Of a stretch of 11,255 bases of DNA, positions 1-8,520 are shown piece after piece. The stretch's first letter is position 1; the number at the start of each line of letters is the position of its first letter. Below the pieces are notes generated by a model that did not search any database, had not been told where the DNA came from, and saw only the letters and a program-made list of their open reading frames with translations. Source of the DNA: Neolecta irregularis DAH-3. Taxonomy: Eukaryota > Ascomycota > Neolectomycetes > Neolectales > Neolectaceae. Made by a program: the position numbers and the translations under genes. Location: the NCBI GenBank assembly GCA_001929475.1, contig LXFE01000163.1:1-11255 (forward strand), written 5' to 3'.

Positions 1-39
1 TTTTTAATATTCTTTTTATCGCAGATTAATATTTGTTAG

Positions 40-751
40 TGTTCTACTTGTGGAGCTGTAGATAGTCATCCGACTACACGCTGTCCTACTGTTATTAAAT
101 GCCGCAACTGCGGAAAATTAGGCCATTTACAAAATGTATTGTCCCCTACATTTTTTGTTTTTTATTTTATTTCTAAGGTGAGGAGGTTTGTAGGGAGCCG
201 GTGCGTCGATATGGATTTAATTGTAGGAAATGTAATTCAACGAATCATAACGCAGATGTATCTCGTCTTTTTTATTTTCAGAATTAATTATGGTGCAGGC
301 ATGTCCGTTGATTTGGCGGGTATACATACCTGTCGACAAGCCGCCTCGGGATTTCAAGTTACCTATATTCTGCTACAATTGCGCTTCGTCGACGCATTAT
401 GGAGATAATTGTCCTTTTCCAAGTCGACATCGACGGGATGGGGTATCGGCGTTTAATCTTGCCAACGCGCCTATCTCCAGGGAAGAAGAATCTAGACTTG
501 AAAAGGCGGATAGAATTGCTGTTGCGAAAAGGAGGGAAAGCCGACGTGGGGAAGAACAAGATGATTGGTTTTCTAGACGGGAGAGGGATAAGAAACGGGG
601 TTTATGGGATCGGGTGCCTAAAGAACGACCACCGGTACCCAGGGAATCGCCGCGGGAAGGATTGTTTGGTGGATTTCGAAGAGGGCGGAACTCGAGTCGA
701 GATGAGAGGCCGGGATCTTCTAGGTTTCGTGCAAGTGGACATAATAGGTGA
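40..751 (+). CDS. air1: AIR1/AIR2-like zinc-knuckle protein of the TRAMP complex (3' part, 5' end outside window)
   Basis: Exons 40-135, 186-257 and 299-751 join in frame to give 206 C-terminal residues. Four CCHC zinc knuckles are visible. The first has the longer Cys-x2-Cys-x5-His-x4-Cys spacing (CSTCGAVDSH...) of the second yeast Air knuckle. The others, starting CRNCGKLGH, CRKCNSTNH and CYNCASSTH, have x4 spacing. An IWRVY motif sits between the last two, matching the IWRxY linker of Air proteins. The tail after the last knuckle is Arg/Ser/Glu-rich and disordered-looking. Air proteins are the RNA-binding subunits that partner a Trf4-type poly(A) polymerase and Mtr4 helicase in nuclear RNA surveillance. 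Introns at 136-185 (50 bases, GAG acceptor chosen because it restores exact knuckle spacing) and 258-298 (41 bases) are phase 0. An in-frame TAG at 37-39 ends an upstream intron, so earlier exons lie off the window. Confidence 0.87.
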
Positions 752-761
752 TCGTTAATAT

Positions 762-1880
762 TTACATCCATGTCACTTTCCAATGTATCTTTTTCCCGCT
801 CCTAAACGGTACAACTTCACATTCCCCTTCTCCATACGAATCGGGAATAACACCTTCCTCTCTAGTTAATATAATCTTTTCTTGCGTCGAGGGCAAGCCG
901 TAAAAGTCCCGGCCAAAAGTGGATATAAACCCCTCCAACATATCCAATTTCCCTTCCCGCTCAAATATCTCGGCAAGATAAGTCAACACCAAAGGCTGTG
1001 TAAACACCCCAGCAGCAACCATCCCGCCATTCTTGACATCTTTAAACCCTTTATAATGAGGCGCAGAATCACTCCCCAGAAAAAACTTTTTATTCCCACT
1101 TGTAGCTATTGAAATCAACGACTCGCGGTCCCTCGATAATTTAGCAACCGGCTTACAATATGAATGTGGATCTTCAATCCAATCGTCAAGTGTAAGATAT
1201 AAATGATGAGGTGTAATTGTTCCCACCACCCTCTCTCCACATTTCAAAATAGCTTCAACAGCAGCTTTAGTACTACAATGTTCAAAAACAATACCCAACC
1301 CCGGAAACCGAAAATGCAAATCATGCAATATCGGCAAAAATGATTCTTCCGCATTGAAAATTGTCGTTGAAGACGATTGAGCTAGTTCCCCATGAAGATT
1401 TAATATCAGATTATGTCGTTCCATTTCTGCTAGAATAGGATAATATTGTTCGTATGACGATACCCCGAATTCTGAATTCGTAGTTACTCCTCGTGGATAT
1501 GATTTTATTCCTACACTATTAACCCCAAAAATTACCCCAAAAAGAGTTGCAGACCTACTATTCCATTTTCCTTTGCCTTGCGAATTTCTTCAATGGAGAG
1601 ACTTTCAGAGAGATATAAAGTCATTAAATACGTCACGTTGGGCTCTATTTGTAGTAACTGCGCTTTATATTGTAATGCTGCGTCCACGGTAGTTATAGCC
1701 GGATTTAAATTCGGCTAAAAACGGGGACGAATAAGGGCTGGGTAAAAAGGGCATACGAACCATCACGTAGACTGTGTTTACGCCGCCTTGGCGGATTAAT
1801 GGGACCACTGTTTGCATCATTGCTTCTTGTCGTAAATGGACGTGGAAATCGGCGGCTGCTGGAAGAATAATTTGTGTCAT
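762..1880 (-). CDS. URA4: Dihydroorotase, class II (pyrimidine biosynthesis)
   Basis: Catalyses the reversible cyclisation of carbamoyl-aspartate to dihydroorotate, the third step of de novo pyrimidine synthesis. Exons 1880-1761, 1714-1555 and 1510-762 total 1029 bases, giving 342 aa (yeast Ura4 is 364). All metal ligands and catalytic residues expected from the bacterial and yeast enzymes are present: H13 and H15 in DFHVHLR, carboxylated K96 in GIKSYP, H133 in NLHGE, H171 in EHC, and D241 in GSDSAPH. The ATG at 1880 is chosen because the conserved N-terminus starts just after it. Intron 1 (1715-1760, 46 bases, donor GTTCGT, acceptor TTTTTAG) restores VYVM-PNLNP. Intron 2 (1511-1554, 44 bases, weak donor GTCTGC, TTAAT branch motif, acceptor GTGTAG) restores GIVG-IKSYP. 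Without splicing the gene would look broken, but it is intact. It is tail-to-tail with the zinc-knuckle gene. Confidence 0.94.
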
Positions 1881-2503
1881 TTGGTAAATGGGTTGGTTAC
1901 GTCAAAGCAATCGGTAATCCTGGCTAACACTGCTGAATTTTGGAATTTGGAGAAAATAAATAAATAGAGGTATGGCTTGCAGATTTTCCAATATTTACAA
2001 CGATTTGTTACTTTTGTTGCATGCAAGTTGTAGCTTAAGCTTTGTAAGGGTTTCTGTAATATATTGGCTGTTATTGGATGAGTGCAGTGTTATTGGGCTT
2101 CTAGATCTTGGACATAGTACAATTGTCTTTCTAAAAAGAGGGGAAATGGGCCCCCTTTTATAGTCATTGCTGGTAAGGCAGGTCTACAGGTCAATTGGGG
2201 AGAAACAATGAAAGACAAGGCAGAGACAAGGCAGAGAGTGCAACCTGTGTGAAAAGTGGCATCCCCAGACTTCTCAAGCTATTGTAGTAATTGAGTTAAG
2301 CTGAGACGAGATGAAGGCAGCTTGAGGGCATGAAGACACCCTGGAGCTGTCTCATAAGCAGACATATATGGGGTAGAAAGTAGGACATGGGATAGGAAAG
2401 TGTTCAGAACAAGGGTAAATTTCTCTGGCTCCACAGCATTCTGCTTCTGCAATGACAATGATCTTCACACAAACAGTCCAAAAAGTCCCAATTCTAAACA
2501 GAA
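1881..2503. promoter_or_regulatory. Intergenic region: URA4 promoter side and VPS34 3' flank
   Basis: This 623-base stretch lies between two minus-strand genes, so it should hold the URA4 promoter and 5' leader next to 1880 and the VPS34 3' untranslated region next to 2504. I see no conserved coding frame: the open frame at 1972-2163 (+) has no recognisable protein signature. The only distinct structure is a short tandem duplication at 2213-2234. No TATA box or operator can be named with confidence. Confidence 0.5.
2213..2234. repeat. 11-base tandem duplication
   Basis: The unit AGACAAGGCAG occurs twice back to back (2213-2223 and 2224-2234) and is followed by a partial AGAG. It is probably replication slippage in noncoding DNA, and no function is evident. 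Confidence 0.85.
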
Positions 2504-5455
2504 TTATCCCTTCAGATACTGTGTGATGGCATGCATCCTATCCACAATGACTGGAAACCAAGCCCTAACACTGTTCTCGATCAAATTTTCGAAAATCTGA
2601 ATCGCTATCTCATCACTTTCCTCAAGACAGAACTTCTCTTTAACTTTTAGAACGGCTTTGTCCGGCTCAATCTTTATATCAGGGATGTTCGCATCAACCA
2701 TTAATGCGAATAGGTTTAGTATCAGGTTTGCAGATTTTCGCAATGTAGTAAAAGCGGTGAAACAATATGATTTAAATTGTAAGTAATAAGGCGACGATGC
2801 ACCGCCCATACCTTCTACCATTTCCTTGCAGAGTTTCATCTGTGGGGCGAAAGGTTTAGGATCTCGACCGAGAATAAATCCAAAATCGATATGAAAGAAA
2901 TGACCATCTGGAGATAGAAGGAGATTATCAAGGTGGCGATCACCAACGCCGAGTAGGTACGTGATAACACAATACCCAGCTTGACCATTAGTCAAGAGTG
3001 CCTAGTACAGGATATACCGCAGCTTTTCACGTAATTATCCATGACTTCTGGCTTGATCCCAAAAGTGCTTTTATCGCCCCCAGGATTGTGAGCCTTCAAA
3101 TATGCCAATACACTTCCGTTATGCTCTGCGAGCAGCCCTGCTAATGGTGTACTTTCAATGAACTGAGCAGCTCCTTGTTTGGATTCGGTAGCGAGAGTCT
3201 TGTAGGGCGTGAGTTTAAGGTCGAGATTTTCTTTCCGAAGAAGTTTATCCATTAAAGTGATAATTTGAATGACGAGTTGATCTTGCCGGAGGTCGTCTCC
3301 TGATTTGAAAATGATCGGATAACTTGACCCATCCTCGCATTTGAATGTGATTCGAAGGGGCATGAGGCTACTTTTGAAGACAGATGATGAATCGAACAAT
3401 CAGAAGGAGATTTCTGGACAAGCGTACCTGGTTCGATTCCGACGATTTTGACCCTTGCGTCTAGAAACAATGGAACAGGCTCAAATTGGAGAAGATTATT
3501 AGAAGCTTCCGAAAGGAATTTTCTCAGCCTCTCAATCTTCTTTGGTCTCGGTTCTTTGGATTGCTGAAGTTGTCTCGATATTGAACCAAGGGCAGATACG
3601 ATTTCAGCTTGTCTTTTGAAGATGTTTCGTCTCCGAAGGCCATCTGGAGTCTAACCAGGTAGGAAAATACCAGGAGATCTCATACCTCCATCAGTAGTTT
3701 CATAAAGGTATATGCGACTTTTGCGAAAGGTTTCCCTTCAAGTTTATTCTCGCATTCGACCATAAGATACCAATGAAGGTTATTTCCAAGAACTTCATTG
3801 TCAATCGCGCGAGTAACGAGAAAGTTCGCCAACGTGGAGTCGGTAGTATCTTCAGTCTTCCGATCATCAATATGCTCAAACCTCAACGCTTGAACGAGTT
3901 GCAAAAGATATAGAGTAAGCTCCTAGAGAGTTGAATAGACTTTGCAAGTAGCACAATTACATCGTCGTCGGCCTTCTGAAGACGAATGACAGCGTATGCT
4001 CTTACCGTTGGATTAGTAAATGTTGGTCCGAGAAGTTCCAATGCGTCATCAACATCAATTTCTGTCCATTTCGATAGGAGATCAATTGCTTGTTTAACTT
4101 CTGTATGATCGGCCCAATCAACGGCCTTGAGAAACTTTGTGAGTGACTAAGATGTTAAATCAATAGGCATGGTAGTATTTTGTTGACAACCCGTTTGTCT
4201 CGAGTTAAGTAATATCTAAATTTCCAGATAAGGTCTTTTTCTTCCGAAGTCAACTCTTGAGTGGGCGAGAAATTTAAGATGACCTAGATTTGAGAATAAA
4301 CAAGAACAAGACAGATACATTAAGTTCATCTCTCATTTTCGCGTTCGGCTTCAGTTCTCTATCGACTGGTCCATTTCGATGGCTTCTGACTAGCCTTCGA
4401 TGTTTTGATTCAACCGGGTTCGTCCGAGTTGCCTCTGGATCGTACACAGTAACAAGAGGGACGTTGTCAAGTGGTTTGCTGAGTCTCTGTGTACTAAGTG
4501 AGGGTTGTATAGGAGTTGAAACACGGGAGTATTCACGCTCGCTTAAGACCACAGGGAAGTTGAATCGAGGGAAGTCTATATAGAGGAAATGTTCTTCAGA
4601 GTCCTTCGCATGAAGCTACAATAATTGAGAATTTCCAAACAAGGCTTCCTTTACCTTGTGAATTTTCTCTATCTGTCGGAATGCGAGATTATCCAGCCAA
4701 TCAATTTTTGGGATTTCCCCTGCTTCATGTTGTTTCATCAACTAAAAATTACTATCTATACTTGAATATGGGCCATACCTTTTCAAGCCTATCCATCTCG
4801 TCTGTTGTATCGTAGAGATCTCCTGGTGTCTTCGATTCCAGAGATCCATCGCCCTGAACACCCAACCATAATTTTAATTTCTGTTTCCCTGTCTTCAGAG
4901 TACTACTCATCAGCTCATCATGTACTTCTCAAAAAATACATACAAGTCTTTATTAAACAGATTAATTGTCGTTCCGCCCAGAGGGACTATCTCTCCTTGA
5001 CAACCACTCTCCCATACCGTGATAGCTAGCGCCGCTGTCGATGGTAGGTCGGAGTATTTGATAGGTAGAACTAACCACTCGTTCCACCAAATAATTAGAT
5101 AAGTTCAAGTACAAGACGTACTGCCTGCGTGATTTGAATGATTTATAAGCAGTTTGATATGGCAAAGTTAGCGGCCGCTCGTCGACATGTAGTTGGACAG
5201 TTATATGACATTCGGAATAAGGACTATCATCTCCTTAATAGAGGGAGTTATCGGGGCATGATTACTTTGTGTTTGATGCTTTTAGTTTTAACGACGGATT
5301 CTTATAAAGTTCGGATGACGAGGGTGACTTTTTATGACCATCCAAAGAAACACTGGATCGTCAACAGCATATCGTCACTGACATGCCTACATCTTGACTT
5401 GAATCGGATAGATGAGGTCCTTCGATTCACAGAATGTATATGTTAAATTATCCAT
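2504..5455 (-). CDS. VPS34: Class III phosphatidylinositol 3-kinase VPS34 (13 exons)
   Basis: Makes PI3P from phosphatidylinositol on endosome, vacuole and autophagosome membranes, acting with Vps15 and Vps30/Atg6. Exons: 5455-5391, 5352-5266, 5223-5122, 5087-4944, 4905-4779, 4741-4655, 4615-4319, 4283-4191, 4146-3961, 3922-3686, 3650-3428, 3392-3018 and 2979-2504. They total 2499 bases, giving 832 aa (human 887, yeast 875). Domain order is canonical. An N-terminal C2 domain includes [15 protein letters not shown] and PLGGTT. A helical PIK domain follows ([19 protein letters not shown]). The kinase domain has ATP-site K579 in [14 protein letters not shown], catalytic loop GDRHLDN (688-693) and DFG at 706-708. 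The ATG at 5455 begins a typical C2 start. Introns are 34-44 bases. Those at 5088-5121 and 3393-3427 lack an AG acceptor. The acceptor at 4906 could instead be 4903, which keeps the frame. The last residues (QYLKG) differ from the WRK-type end of the human enzyme. Confidence 0.95.
3393..3427 (-). other. VPS34 intron 11, 35 bases, GT-CG ends
   Basis: The donor is GTACGC and the branch-like motif CTGAT is followed by TGTTCG at the intron end. Joining G to AT gives [15 protein letters not shown], which keeps the family's four-residue spacing between IEP and VFKS. An in-frame TGA lies just upstream of the inferred acceptor. The only AG inside (about 14 bases after the donor) leads into that stop. 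The next AG in phase lies beyond the ATP-binding lysine. The exact cut site is inferred from protein spacing. Confidence 0.68.
5088..5121 (-). other. VPS34 intron 3, 34 bases, GT-TG ends
   Basis: The donor is a strong GTACGT and the branch-like motif CTAAT is followed by TATTTG, where the intron must end. Removing it joins CA to G and gives ...[13 protein letters not shown], matching the C2 domain exactly. No AG lies between the donor and the conserved Trp codon. The next AG in the right phase would delete 26 conserved C2 codons. Retaining the intron shifts the frame, because 34 is not a multiple of 3. Confidence 0.8.
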
Positions 5456-5689
5456 TGACTATAGGATATCTTCGGTAACGTGCCCGTCTAATGTGTGGAG
5501 GTTGAATAATGTTGATTGGCGTGACCTGGGATTTTAATGAGCGACATCCAATTAGGGCAACAAAATCACCAGCGATTAGTAAAGTCCGCAATACAATGGA
5601 TGACGTCTGCAGAAATTCTTAGGACTCTTTTAATAATCGTTCATCTGGATAGCGCAACATGCTATCTTAACCCTGATATAATTTATTAA
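5456..5689 (-). promoter_or_regulatory. VPS34 upstream region
   Basis: These 234 bases separate the VPS34 start from the stop codon of the next minus-strand gene, so they hold that gene's 3' flank and the VPS34 promoter. A CCAAT pentamer on the gene strand (5515-5519) lies about 60 bases before the ATG, and another lies on the opposite strand at 5548-5552. Either could be chance. No coding signal was seen. Confidence 0.4.
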
Positions 5690-7070
5690 TTATGGAAACC
5701 GATTGACAAGCTTGACAAGATCCTCCCATTTTTCACACCATTCGGCCCAATTCTTCTGGCAGATTTCCAGATCTCTGAGTTCACTCGCAAATATCATCCC
5801 CTCAGGTGATATTCCAAATTGAAGAACCTCTTCCTCTCTTCTCAAAATAGAACTAGCCATTCGTTTAATCGCAACGATTGAAGCACCTCTCAATACCAGG
5901 CAGGGATCACGTTGAATGCCTAACTTACGCCAACGGAACAGATAGAACACTATAGCTTTGATAACATCTGGCTCGCACGATATCAGGTCAAGAATGAACT
6001 CTGCCTCGTCAAGGATGTGCTGGCACGATGTAAGCAGAAGCGCAGTAACGAGGGATGTAAGGCCATAGGCATCCAAGCGATATCTGGAGTTGCTTTCCTC
6101 TTTGATATTGAATTGCCGAACTAGTTGTATTGGTGACTGGCTTGAGGTTTCTGATATACAGGACTGCGAGGTTGTCGGACTCTTCGGACTAGACTTTCCA
6201 TTACGAGATAAGGCATCGAAATAGCTGACATAATTCAGGAATAGAGATGCATCTGCATTGTTAAATAAAGATAATTCGTTGGAATAATGGGCAGTTTGCT
6301 GTGATAATACCGGGAAAGCCCTTCGTGTCGAATGTTCAACTCTCTCTTCCTTTCCACAAAACCCATGATTAACGGAAAATATCGAATATTCTGAAACTTC
6401 GCCATGATTAATGCATTGACTTGTGAATAAATTTCCATCTTCATCTTGATCATTTGCAATTAATGACTGGATGTCTCCAATACTGATTTTGAAAATGGGT
6501 GACTCTTCCTCACCACATGTTGAATTTGAATCAAAGTTGCTGCATAAATCCTCCCAGTTCGAATGCGTACTCTGAGTCTCAGATGCCTCACTTTCGTTTG
6601 AAGAGTCATTGGCGATTTCTTGGGATAATTTTCCCTCTGTTCGTACCCATGAATTTCGGATGATATTCCTCTGCTGATGCTGCGTTAACGCAGGTGTAAA
6701 TGAAAAATTATTTTCGTAATTGTGTGTCCTGCGCGCGTTGAAAGGCATTGATGATACAGTCCATGACTGAACCTTTTGGCTGTTCTGCCGACTATTAACC
6801 TGAAGATATGGTGCCACTGGAAGTACATTAGGGGCTCCATCCTTATGGTTCATAGGAGGGGGAATTGCAGAAGTTTCTTGATCAATTGGCGAACTGCCAA
6901 GATGGATGCCGCTATTGAAGGGAAAAAGATTTCTGGTGGTGAGGCGAATCAGTGCCTATCGAATCATATCGGCAAGGCTGGCAATGACGAACTTGCCCAA
7001 GACAGCTTGAAATAAACAAAAATCCTTGGAGATTGCGGCCGCCCACGCCGATTGTAATCGACCTGGTCAT
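5690..7070 (-). CDS. Unrecognised serine-rich protein with helical C-terminus
   Basis: I do not recognise this family. The certain part is a single open frame from 6955 down to the stop at 5690. Its first ATG (6853) would give 387 aa. The frame stays open upstream of that ATG to a TAG at 6956, which fits an intron acceptor. A 37-base intron at 6956-6992 (donor GTTCGT as in URA4 intron 1, ATGAT 8 bases before the end, acceptor GATAG) would add a 26-residue first exon from an ATG at 7070, giving 447 aa. The N-terminal half is polar, rich in Ser, Asn and Gln, with an acidic Ser/Glu stretch (NDSSNESEASETQSTHSNWE) and low-complexity character. The last 130 residues are predicted mostly helical with Leu/Ile runs and Trp-rich KNWAEWCEKWEDLVKLV. 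No signal peptide, membrane segment or catalytic motif is obvious. The extra exon is an inference. Confidence 0.65.
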
Positions 7071-7417
7071 GCTTATTTATTCTGCAACCATTAGGACGGG
7101 ATGATAATTAACCAAATTTGACTTTCAAGAGTAAAACATCAGATATCTTGAAAATCAAAGGAAAGTATTTCTATATTGGCGGATGGATAAAATACATTAG
7201 CTATAGCACTAAGGTAAATCCATAAAAGATATCTAAGGCGACGAGGTTCGAGGCGGATGAAGCAGTATCTTGGAAACGTGAAAAAGAATTCTAACAGAGC
7301 TAGCCGGGTGTGGTGCGGTGAGTTTCTTCCTTTGCTGCAAGTTAGTACATACCTTTACCTCCCAATGCCCGGGTTACACAGCTCGTTGTAGCGAGAAATA
7401 ACGAGTGAATATAAGGC

Positions 7418-7437
7418 AACCCTAACCCTAACCCTAA
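7418..7437. repeat. Interstitial telomere-like tract (CCCTAA)3
   Basis: Three perfect CCCTAA units preceded by AA, that is TTAGGG on the minus strand, the telomere repeat of most filamentous fungi. It lies in noncoding DNA more than 300 bases from the nearest gene. It could be a scar of break repair or of an old chromosome end, a binding site for a TTAGGG-binding protein, or less likely part of an RNA gene. Confidence 0.9.
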
Positions 7438-7905
7438 GTTATAGTTATTGTCGATTGACAATGAGACGTCATCTCCCGGAGTATATGTATCCGTAACTGA
7501 ACTTGCATTCTATCCTTTTCACCAAAAAAGAAAATAACGCTACTGAATACACTCATCAGCAGCACATTGATCTCATGTCACAATGTTGGACTTACGTAAG
7601 GATTTTCCATGTAACGAATGCCAGCTTCACGCTATAACAGAGAATAATAGAATCGTGTCTTTCTTTGAAATTTGAATACTGTCTTATTTCGCAATATTTT
7701 ATTACAAGTTGGCAGAGCAGATATTAACTTACAAGTGAAATGACATTATCCTATTTTACAATTCCTGGGACAAACCCTCAGAGAAATAGGGTATCCAAAG
7801 TTACTATAACCATGACCTCAGCGTCGCTGAAAACAATCTCCCAATATACTCACTATAAATGTCAGTGGTCGGAATCTATGCGCTTAGAAGTGCAATAAGA
7901 CTGAG

Positions 7906-8166
7906 TGTTATAACTAGCCTAAGTATTCGTACTTGGCTAGGAATATTTAACTTCTGCTTTATATACTTCCCGTCAAGCCACCTTGCCGTATTTGTAGGAT
8001 ATACCCAAAGGGTATATATATCCTTACCGTGACCTTGCCCATTGAGGGCAATCACAGGCCTTGCCACCAGATAAGTAAGAGGGGTGGCAAACAGAGGTAG
8101 AGAACGAGCACATGTCTGTTTATGTTATAAGTAGCACCTGGCCTGGTTAGCAGACACGAATCTGCT
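7906..8166. other. Cluster of five inverted repeats (stem-loops)
   Basis: Five separate stems lie within 261 bases. 7914-7940: CTAGCC plus AAGTA arms with one bulged base around a TTCG loop. 7997-8023: GGATATACCC pairs with GGGTATAT..ATCC around AAA. 8034-8050: TTGCCC/GGGCAA. 8061-8090: a perfect 8-base TTGCCACC/GGTGGCAA. 8149-8166: AGCAGA/TCTGCT. An octamer TGTTATAA occurs at 7906 and again at 8123 in the same direction. The cluster could be a structured RNA, a regulatory region or a decayed mobile element. Nothing known was recognised. Confidence 0.5.
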
Positions 8167-8520
8167 ATTTAACCCAAGTCTACCCGAGCACCCAGTCAGG
8201 GCACTAGAAGAAAAACTGAGGTTATTTTGTTGTTGCACGACGCACGTGTCAAATCCGAATTTCATGAAATTCTCGCTAAATTATATCGAATGACCGCCAA
8301 ACGCACCCTAAGTACAGACTCTTGGAATAGCTTCAGCAATCATTTTATTGGTAATCACAATGTTTTTGGGAAAGATTCACTCTACAACTGAATCATTGCA
8401 TTTTTTTGGCTCCTAGGACATTGCGACTCAAGTTACTCAGACCATCAGCAGCTTGGTGAAGTCGTCCGATTTTGCAGTTGACAAGTTGTCGTCAACGTTG
8501 ACATTGCAACCTATGACAAA

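Larger units (their letters stand above)
7071..8520. other. Gene-poor 1.45 kb spacer
   Basis: No convincing protein gene is seen on either strand. The open frame at 7876-8067 (minus) has no recognisable signature and overlaps a series of inverted repeats. The spacer holds a telomere-like tract (7418-7437) and a stem-loop cluster (7906-8166). The rest is AT-rich and featureless to my reading. It should contain the promoter of the serine-rich gene at its left end and the 3' flank of the hydrolase at its right end. Confidence 0.6.

Noticed and set aside
399-758. Alternative open frames over the zinc-knuckle gene (both strands)
   Set aside because: They are shadows of the Arg-rich coding frame ending at 751, which carries the knuckles and conserved linker.
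762-1880. URA4 as a pseudogene split into several frames
   Set aside because: Two introns of 46 and 44 bases with AG acceptors restore one frame of exactly 342 codons plus stop, with every catalytic residue present.
3429-3439. Exact tRNA B-box-like match GGTTCGATTCC (+ strand)
   Set aside because: It lies inside a VPS34 exon, and no A box, anticodon arm or acceptor pairing surrounds it.
5224-5265. A fifth non-AG intron in VPS34 (33 bases ending GG at 5233)
   Set aside because: A normal GT-AG intron of 42 bases ending TAG at 5224 keeps the frame and costs only a few unconserved residues, so the simpler model was taken.
5138-5446. 102-codon plus-strand frame opposite the VPS34 5' end
   Set aside because: It is antisense to VPS34 exons 1-3, which encode the conserved C2 domain, and has no family signature of its own.
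7330-7445. Telomerase RNA gene with CCCTAA template
   Set aside because: The tract has more than three repeat units, whereas templates usually have about one and a half. I saw no supporting pseudoknot or 3'-processing features that could be defended by eye.
7860-8156. Solo LTR with TGTC...GACA ends
   Set aside because: The four-base ends are weak and the flanking five bases (ATAAA and CGAAT) show no target-site duplication. The internal stem-loops suggest something else.
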